From NCBI GenBank assembly GCA_009746045.1, contig RPFO01000079.1, positions 1,717,285 through 1,781,284 on the forward strand: DNA of 64,000 nucleotides. Direction: 5' to 3'. The notes beneath the pieces are model-generated. The model did not search any database. It was given only the letters and a program-made list of their open reading frames with translations, and had not been told where the DNA came from. This stretch comes from Mesostigma viride. Lineage: Eukaryota > Streptophyta > Mesostigmatophyceae > Mesostigmatales > Mesostigmataceae. Positions within the stretch are counted from its first letter, which is position 1, and every line of letters begins with the position of its first letter. This document shows, one piece after another, positions 57,816-64,000 of the stretch. The position numbers and the translations under genes were made by a program.

Positions 57816-60698
57816 TCATGACAAGGGTTTCCCAGCCATCATGGACCGCAGCAACTGGTACCCATTAAGAGCCAGTCGTGGAAGCTTGGTCATAGCATCA
57901 GCAGGATTTGAATGTCCTGGCAGATGTATGGTTATACAGTGGCTGGACAACTCCTTTGCCACAAGGTAGTCCAAGTCAGTAGTAGTGGCCCTCTCATTCT
58001 TGATAAAAGAGACCACGGGCTTATTATCACAATAAACCCTGACATCAATCACAGGTTGAGGTCTTATCTGACTCAGACACCATAAGAGTAGCTCTCTTAT
58101 GTATATGGCATCGCGAATGCACATGGCGTATGCCCTGCACTCAGCGGTGTCAATGCCAGCAAACCGCCTCCTCTGAAGGTTACTGGACCAGTATACCAAC
58201 GAGGGCTGTTTGCCTTCATTCCTGATGGTGATCAGGCATCCGGCTCTGGCACCAATCTTGTTGGCAGATCTAGACTCTTGGCTAGCATCTGTGTAGGCGT
58301 CTATGATGATACGCCCATGCCAGTCTACACCGGACAACACCAAGTCAGGAGATTCATTGAGGCAGCTCTCCAGGCGCCTCCTTCCTTCTCCTACAACAAC
58401 AGAGTCTGGCATCCTACTCTGTACTGCCAGGTCAGGGTTAGTTGTGGCAGCCAGCCAACCCAGTTGACCTTTAACCGTAGGGGCATTCTCCTCAGTTACT
58501 CTCTTGGGCAACTGAGTTATTACTTTTTCTTTATACCCCTTCGCCGATTGCAGCTTAAGATGCCATCCTTTGTCATCCTGGAAAAGGGTACAGCCAATGC
58601 CACAGTAAGGTACCTGGCTGTTTTTACTAAACCATGCTCTGGTACCAATAGGGGACTTGTCATTGAGCCTTTTATAGGTCTCATTCAACCATCCCTTGGG
58701 ACCAATGCGTTGCATATCATCTCCATGTAAGGTAGCCCAGGTGGGTTGTCCCTTGGATTGCCCCACAAAGAGACAATAAGCAAGATGAGATTGTTGCATC
58801 TGACATCTCTCCTGGATGGCAGGAGCAATGGTTTCATACCAGATGACTGGACTGCTGACCAGTCCTTCCCAGCCCACTTTAGGCTGCATGTAGGGATGAC
58901 CTACTTCAGCTATCCAGCATGCTGGGGTCTTAACACAACAGGGTCTTTGAGCTTGCCAAGTGGCTCTGGCCACCTGAGGATCACCATGCAAAAAGGCCCT
59001 GGTGAAGTCATCAATTTCTGCTCCATAATCCAAGCCATAGTCCAAAGCACCAAGGTACAGACTAAGAATAAGCCTGAGAACAGGATGTGACAGGCCAGGA
59101 GTGTACAGCTCCTCCTTATCAAAGTCTGTAGTACCATGGAACTGGGTCACGACTGGACGTGCGTTTGGTATGGGAGGCTCACCAAGCTTGCTCTTCATCT
59201 TGCATACAAAACGCAACTGAAGCATTTGAGCATTGGGTGGAGGTTCTGAAATGCCTTCAAAAACATCCAGCGTTTGCCACTCCTGGAGCGCACGCACCAA
59301 TGCTAGTCGCCAGGCCTCAAGGCCAGCGAAAGTGTGACAATCCAGGTCTACATCATCAAAGGACATGGGGCTATGAGCAGCAAATGACCTTTTTGTGAGA
59401 CCAAGAGAAGTCACACTGAGCTGGGCGGGTTCTACCAGCTCAGAAGCTGGGGGTATATCCCTTCCCCATTCTGCTCCTTTTACTGAACCGACACAGGCGG
59501 TCTTCCAATTTGCCTTCTGGAACATTTCAAGAGGCAAGAGACATCTGAATGATTCCAGAGGAATTGGGTCACAATGGGTTTTTAGGAGACTCTTTGTGTT
59601 ATTGGGGCCATCAACAATGGTAACACCGGGAGTCACCAAGAATGGCTGGCCAATGAGAGTGGGTCCCTTATAGCCATCAACAACACAAAGTGTCAAAGAC
59701 TCACCCAAGAATGGGATAGTGATATTCCCAAGAACTTGATGATCAGTGTTACCCGCAAAGTCTTGGACAATAGTCCATGGACTGGGTTCAAGGGAATACT
59801 TATCCAGCAAAGCATTAAAGGGCGAGGTGACAGAGACCTCTGCTTTGGTATCCACATCAAAGCCATCAAGGTCCATGCCCTTCTCTGGAAGAGAAGTTAT
59901 TTTGGCAATCTTTAGTGAGGGCTTGAGCTTCTTTACAATATCCCGAAGCTCTTGAGGATTGCCTCTCTTGCCGAGCTGAGTGTTCAACCTGGACAACCCC
60001 TCCTCAGCTTGTCTTCCTTGGGCTGGAATCCCATCAGTCTCCAAGGGCAATGGCTTATTACCAGGGTAATTGGATCCAAGCTTTGGCTGTTCAGACTGAA
60101 ATATGTTATCCACCTGCCCAGGGGTCTCAAGCCCATGTTCCAACGGCCGGAGCTTCCGGTGCTGATCAGACACCCTATTATCCAACAAGTCAGCTTCATC
60201 CATATCATCCTGTGATATCCCAGTCAATGTCTTAGGCTGAGCTTGCTGAGTAGTAGGCTCCAGTTGATGGGAGGCCGCCCTTTCTGGTAGTTGGAGTCCA
60301 GCCTGTTCACTGGCCAAAGGTGGACAGGAAAGATTGGGAGATCCAAGTGCCTCTTCAGGGGCCATATTTTCCAGGGGATTTTCTTGAACGTTCATTGGAT
60401 CTCTCTTCAATCTATTCCAAGCCAGATGATAAGTGGTCCCATTCCAGACCACATCAGCAGTTTTCATCTCCAGGTCAACTGAGGTTATGGTCCCTGGACC
60501 CTGCCAATAACCACGTTTACCAGGAGCATTTTCTTTGTGGAAGATCACCTGGTCTCCCACCTCAAATTTTAATGATTCTCCTCTCTGTTTATCCTTTTCA
60601 CAGAGATGAGCATACTGTGCCCACCTCTGCTTACTCCATGCCTGCATTATGTCATCAGGGTAGAGGCCACCTTGCAGCACCCAAACACCTGACAGCAA
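57816..60698 (-). CDS. Copia-like Pol fragment (integrase C-terminus, protease-like, RT, RNase H)
   Basis: A 960-residue frame. Residues 30-100 are an integrase C-terminal domain (KFEVGDQVIFHKE, YWQGPGTITSV, LAWNRLKRDP). Residues about 278-358 look like a retropepsin (GFDVDTKAEVSVTS then GPTLIGQPFL), but with DTKA where DTGA is expected. Residues about 480-690 are the reverse transcriptase (PNARPVVTQF, IDDFTRAFLHGD), with a LHGDDM box where Copia usually has YVDD. The C-terminus is RNase H (DAYTDASQES, and TAECRAYAMCIRDAIYIRELLL). Upstream integrase sequence continues in other frames at about 60700-60900 (QGKVDRYIQELKKLV), so the frame is broken at its start. INT before RT places it with Copia. 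Confidence 0.8.
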   Translation of the reverse strand: MLSGVWVLQGGLYPDDIMQAWSKQRWAQYAHLCEKDKQRGESLKFEVGDQVIFHKENAPGKRGYWQGPGTITSVDLEMKTADVVWNGTTYHLAWNRLKRDPMNVQENPLENMAPEEALGSPNLSCPPLASEQAGLQLPERAASHQLEPTTQQAQPKTLTGISQDDMDEADLLDNRVSDQHRKLRPLEHGLETPGQVDNIFQSEQPKLGSNYPGNKPLPLETDGIPAQGRQAEEGLSRLNTQLGKRGNPQELRDIVKKLKPSLKIAKITSLPEKGMDLDGFDVDTKAEVSVTSPFNALLDKYSLEPSPWTIVQDFAGNTDHQVLGNITIPFLGESLTLCVVDGYKGPTLIGQPFLVTPGVTIVDGPNNTKSLLKTHCDPIPLESFRCLLPLEMFQKANWKTACVGSVKGAEWGRDIPPASELVEPAQLSVTSLGLTKRSFAAHSPMSFDDVDLDCHTFAGLEAWRLALVRALQEWQTLDVFEGISEPPPNAQMLQLRFVCKMKSKLGEPPIPNARPVVTQFHGTTDFDKEELYTPGLSHPVLRLILSLYLGALDYGLDYGAEIDDFTRAFLHGDPQVARATWQAQRPCCVKTPACWIAEVGHPYMQPKVGWEGLVSSPVIWYETIAPAIQERCQMQQSHLAYCLFVGQSKGQPTWATLHGDDMQRIGPKGWLNETYKRLNDKSPIGTRAWFSKNSQVPYCGIGCTLFQDDKGWHLKLQSAKGYKEKVITQLPKRVTEENAPTVKGQLGWLAATTNPDLAVQSRMPDSVVVGEGRRRLESCLNESPDLVLSGVDWHGRIIIDAYTDASQESRSANKIGARAGCLITIRNEGKQPSLVYWSSNLQRRRFAGIDTAECRAYAMCIRDAIYIRELLLWCLSQIRPQPVIDVRVYCDNKPVVSFIKNERATTTDLDYLVAKELSSHCITIHLPGHSNPADAMTKLPRLALNGYQLLRSMMAGKPLS

Positions 60699-62407
60699 AA
60701 GTTGGTTTAAACATCTCAGGATAATCCCCAGACATTACCAACTTCTTAAGCTCCTGTATATATCTGTCAACCTTGCCTTGGGCTTGATGATCTTCACGAC
60801 CCACAATCCTTAGGAAAGGCAGATCAGAGTTAGCCAAAATCCTAAGATCAATCATTAGGTGATGGCTCTTCAGGACATGGACGGGCATCCACGTTCCTGG
60901 TAGAGCAAGAGTCCAAGTTTTTATTATCAATATAACAAGGATTATTGCTCTGAGGAGCTTGACTGTTAACAATATCAATGGGTGCTTGGCTGCAACCAGG
61001 AGCTGCACCACATGTATTGTTCACAGATATGTTGCTCACTTGGGCACCTGCATTGACAACACTGTGTGGCATCTATCTTCAAACACGAGCAGATCCACAT
61101 GTGTTGTTTACAGAAAGAGTTCCCTCTGGGGTACTCTTTTTATTCCAGGCATGGATAGGAATGCCACAAACAGGGGCACTTTTACTGCTGCTCACCGGGG
61201 CAGCTTTACGGTCAGTAGGGGTTACTGCTGGAGCCCCTACCACCTGGCAGCCCTCATCTGCCATGAAACCACTCTCATCAACGTCCATGAGGACGCTGTA
61301 GGGGTTATATAAACAGAGAGGATCATTAATCCGCGTTAATTAATGGAACGAGCCTCTTGTGGGGGGCTATGCCTTGGCAGGCCTTCACTGCCAGGGGTTC
61401 CATCCCATCATATACATGCTCACAGGGCACATATGTCCATGTACTAGGAACCTCCCCAGGGGCCCTAGACAATGACGGGATTTTAATACCGCCGTGCTCA
61501 ACGGCCGGGGCACAGCTGGCATCTCAATCAGGCTTTGCTCCAGCTTGGATATTCCAGCTTCTTACGTATAAGCATCACGTCACTGGGCGTGTACTTGTGT
61601 TGTCATGGCTTGTTTCCTGCATGGTGGAAAGACAAAACATGGCACACCTGAGGCACATGTCCAGCCTTCCCCACGGTTTCCAACCAGCTCTTTACAGCAC
61701 ACACGGCCTTTCCAAAAGAAAAAGAGCCAATTAGTAACATGCAGAAAACATCCGTTACCATAGCAAAAAAGCTCGTTGAAATAAAGACAGCGTCGCTTTA
61801 TGTTGCCGAGAAACCAGGCATGATGCTGAAATCCAATCGTTCATCACTCAACCGCCTTTGCAAAACACAAAGCAACTTCCTTTTATGATGCATGATACTC
61901 GTAAGTATCCAAAGCAGCATGATATCCAATTCAGCCTGACGGCGAGCATGGTCGACAAAAGGCATGCAGGCCGCCGAAACCAAAGCAATACAAACCGCAA
62001 TTCAAACCGTTCTTGACGGTTCGATGGCTTGCGTTGACATTCCAACAGCTTGGATCCAAATCGAGGCTGAAAAAGATTCCGCTCAGAAGGGAAAATCTCT
62101 TCAACCATGTGCTATCAACCAGTTTATACACCCTACGCCTGAACCGGCTGATGTAAACTGGTTACAGCACATCAACTTGATGAAGAATCGAAACCGAATT
62201 AGATGAAGGCTGTCCGAGTCAGATTCCGAGCCTTCTAAACTCCGTCTAGCCATAACGTACTCATGGTCGCTGGCTCGAAGTTTAGTCCTGTTGTCCCTGT
62301 GCTCACCGGGGCCAGAGCCAACAGTAATTCGGCAAAGCCTATGCTCACTCGGGCTAGGCTTTAACGGAAACTGCCCTCGGTTGTCCGAAGACATCGAAAC
62401 GAATACA
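60699..62407 (-). pseudogene. Decayed 5' part of the Copia-like element
   Basis: Expected to hold gag, protease and the integrase core. Only short frames survive, for example an integrase-like piece near 60700-60900 and a repeated CGxxP...VNNTCG motif on the minus strand (about 60900-61290). No CCHC knuckle or HHCC integrase finger is visible. Confidence 0.5.
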
Positions 62408-62890
62408 AGTTGCAAATAAATGGAATGCGATGTAAATCAGAAAGCATGAAATGAACGTTGTGTTTATTGTTCTCATACGTTATTGTCGTTGTTGCATAAT
62501 TCGTCTCCTTTGCGCATAAGAACCTGTTGCGCTTGGCACCTTCATCAGTCTTGCTGAATATCCTACGTGGACATGCATTCCATGTAGTTTAGTGCATGCC
62601 GCGTGTTAGATACTTCTAGAATCCTCTAGGAGGTACCAAGGCAGATGCGCATACATGATGGGCCGATAGTCGGCTCAGTCCTCTTGATAGGACTACACCG
62701 GCCCTTGACCAGCCGGTGACGTGGAGGCCTGGGAGACGTCCACACATTCTACGTGGCGTTATCCCATTGGCGAGTACTAGTGAAGTACAGCCATTGGCCC
62801 AATACTACAATAAAGTATATTGTAGTAATCTGTACAAGATCCTCTATCTCTGAGGACCCATGTGGACCCTAGATGGGTCTCCAACCAACT
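62408..62890 (-). repeat. 5' LTR of the Copia-like element
   Basis: 483-bp terminal repeat, the 5' end in element orientation. The internal side continues TGTATTCGTTTCGATG on the minus strand, the position of the primer-binding site; the matching tRNA is not identified. Confidence 0.85.
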
Positions 62891-63064
62891 CCTTGGTCAC
62901 TGGTCAGCCACTAACAAAAGGATGGCAGCACCTACTATTGCATGTGACACCCGCTAGGTTGCCCATAGATGCTGCCGTTGAACTGGTACGGCAACCCGCG
63001 CCCCGCGCTGGCATTGCCATGGTACGCCGACAGTGGCAGAGCGCCATGGGACTCAGTACGGCTG

Positions 63065-64000
63065 TTAGGTACTAGGAGGCATGCAAAGCGATCCATCGTG
63101 TCTGCCAGCCGGTGCATGGCTAGCTGTACGGCCATGGTCAGCTGCCATGCCTGAATGGTTGAGAACACCGCGGTCGCTCATGCTTCTGACTGCTGATGTA
63201 TCGCCCATGCCGATGCCCAGCAACCCATAGTTTCGCTGCAACTGCGGCTGAACAGGCTGCAACATCTGCTGCAGGAACTGCTGCTGCTGCTCCCGCGGCT
63301 GCTGCTCCACTAGATGCCACATCTGTTGCAAAAACTGCAACCTCGTTTGCGGCTGCAGCTGCGGTTGTGGCTGCTGTGGCGGAGGCGGTGGCGGCGGGGG
63401 TGGCACCGGCTGCAAGTGCGGCTGCGGCTCCAACATGTCCAACAGCTGCTGCAGGATCGGCTGACTTGTTTGCGATGGCTGTGGTGATGGTGGTGGCGGC
63501 AGAGGCTGCTGCCGTTGCAGCAGTGGCCACGGCAGTGACGGCAGCGACTGCGGCTGCTGCGACGGCAGCGACTGCGGCTGCTGCGACGGCAGCGACTGCG
63601 GCTGCTGCCACGACAGCGACTGCGGCTGCTGCGACTCCTCCCCGCGCTTACGTAGCTGTGCCACGTACTCTTCCTCCAACTTGCGCCGCTCTTGCTCCAA
63701 CTTGCGCCGCTCTTCCTCCATCTTGCGCCGCTCTTCCTCCATCTTGCGCCGCTCTCCAGCTGCATTTTCCAGCTCCTTAGTGTACTGCTGCAGCTTGTTG
63801 TCAGATGCGCGCTGCACGCTTTGCCTGGTCGCCAGTGGCTGTGCTTCCTGGTGTGCAAGCATGGTTTCATCGTCGGTGTCTGTAATCATCATGTCCGCAC
63901 CATGACCAATCCAATCCTCATCGTCATCCACAGACACCACAGCAACCCTGCCTTTAGCTGCCCTGGATATGCCCTTAGCTTGGCCATTGGATGTTGGTCG
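63065..64000 (-). CDS. Coiled-coil, Gln/Pro-rich protein, cut by the window end
   Basis: The frame is open from 64000 down to 63065 with no ATG in view, so the gene starts outside the window. The visible part has an acidic stretch (VDDDEDWIGHG, TDTDDETM), a charged coiled coil of repeated RRKMEEE/RRKLEQE units, three QPQSLPSQ repeats, polyproline, and Gln-rich helices (FLQQMWHLVEQQPREQQQQ). The composition resembles gag-like or regulatory proteins of plant-type transposons or a host transcription factor. No domain is recognised. Splicing cannot be judged. Confidence 0.5.
   Translation of the reverse strand, partial: RPTSNGQAKGISRAAKGRVAVVSVDDDEDWIGHGADMMITDTDDETMLAHQEAQPLATRQSVQRASDNKLQQYTKELENAAGERRKMEEERRKMEEERRKLEQERRKLEEEYVAQLRKRGEESQQPQSLSWQQPQSLPSQQPQSLPSQQPQSLPSLPWPLLQRQQPLPPPPSPQPSQTSQPILQQLLDMLEPQPHLQPVPPPPPPPPPQQPQPQLQPQTRLQFLQQMWHLVEQQPREQQQQFLQQMLQPVQPQLQRNYGLLGIGMGDTSAVRSMSDRGVLNHSGMAADHGRTASHAPAGRHDGSLCMPPST

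Larger units (their letters stand above)
57065..62890 (-). mobile_element. Complete Copia-like LTR retrotransposon
   Basis: Two near-identical 483-bp direct repeats (57065-57547 and 62408-62890) bound the element, which is flanked by the 5-bp duplication CCTTG (57060-57064 and 62891-62895). The element reads on the minus strand. Its LTRs begin AGTTG and end CAACT, so they lack the usual TG...CA. A purine-rich tract (AAGGGAAAGAATGG on the minus strand) sits before the 3' LTR. The pol frame fills 57816-60698. The region 61000-62400, where gag should lie, has no long intact frame, so the copy is probably not autonomous. Confidence 0.88.

Noticed and set aside
63196..63780. Ala-rich frames on the plus strand and another minus-strand phase
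   Set aside because: They are other-frame readings of the Gln-rich CAG/CTG-type coding sequence of the minus-strand gene.

Overview
The window is a chimera of a green-algal-type nuclear genome and an integrated piece of a large DNA virus (a giant endogenous viral element). The viral reading comes from the first ~32 kb. It is GC-rich and densely packed with mostly intron-less genes on both strands: an ADP-ribosyltransferase, a PI3K/HipA-fold kinase-like protein, a KilA-N protein, a PD-(D/E)XK nuclease, a long beta-repeat fibre protein, two Cys-rich basic proteins and several small membrane proteins. None of the usual nucleocytoplasmic-virus hallmark genes (capsid, PolB, packaging ATPase) falls in the window, so the viral family is left open. 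The host reading comes from positions 32468-64000: lower GC, many repeats, a single-exon secreted/membrane glycoprotein with an SPPPP-type proline linker as in green algal wall proteins, and plant-style transposons.

Layout. 265-2397: ADP-ribosyltransferase and kinase-like gene. 2742-4401: a spliced gene broken by a C-run frameshift and by a 547-bp composite foldback element (3715-4261, 5-bp target duplication). 4585-14858: KilA-N, two CX16C-repeat proteins, a small membrane protein, a nuclease, two CCCH-headed proteins and a 1069-residue fibre-like protein. 14955-15493: an array of a 14-bp motif. 15858-32467: an almost perfect palindrome of about 5.9 kb (arms 15858-18835 and 18836-19068 plus 29736-32467) carrying three viral genes in mirror-image copies. 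It looks like the replicated form of a hairpin genome end. A 10.7-kb CACTA (EnSpm) transposon (19069-29733, 2-bp target duplication CA) later inserted into the right arm 233 bp from the palindrome centre.

The CACTA element carries a six-exon TNP2-type transposase, two minus-strand accessory genes, a 30-bp minisatellite of about 54 units, and subterminal CTGAGATTTCC repeats at both ends. The right arm of the palindrome has begun to decay: one mirrored gene has a 4-bp frameshifting insertion, so the two arms no longer correct each other.

From 32468 on the sequence is host-like: a probable solo LTR, a MITE-like element, piggyBac-like TTAA elements, segmental duplications, G-rich and other minisatellites, one host gene (50260-53121), a dead LINE with a second 3' end facing it, and a complete antisense Copia-like retrotransposon (57065-62890, 5-bp target duplication). 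The last feature is a coiled-coil/Gln-rich gene that runs off the window end.

The most unusual points are the hairpin-telomere-like palindrome, the 14-bp motif arrays in which neighbouring cassettes are individually inverted between copies (shufflon-like), the composite foldback element with a tRNA-like Pol III B box, and the CX16C tandem-repeat protein pair.
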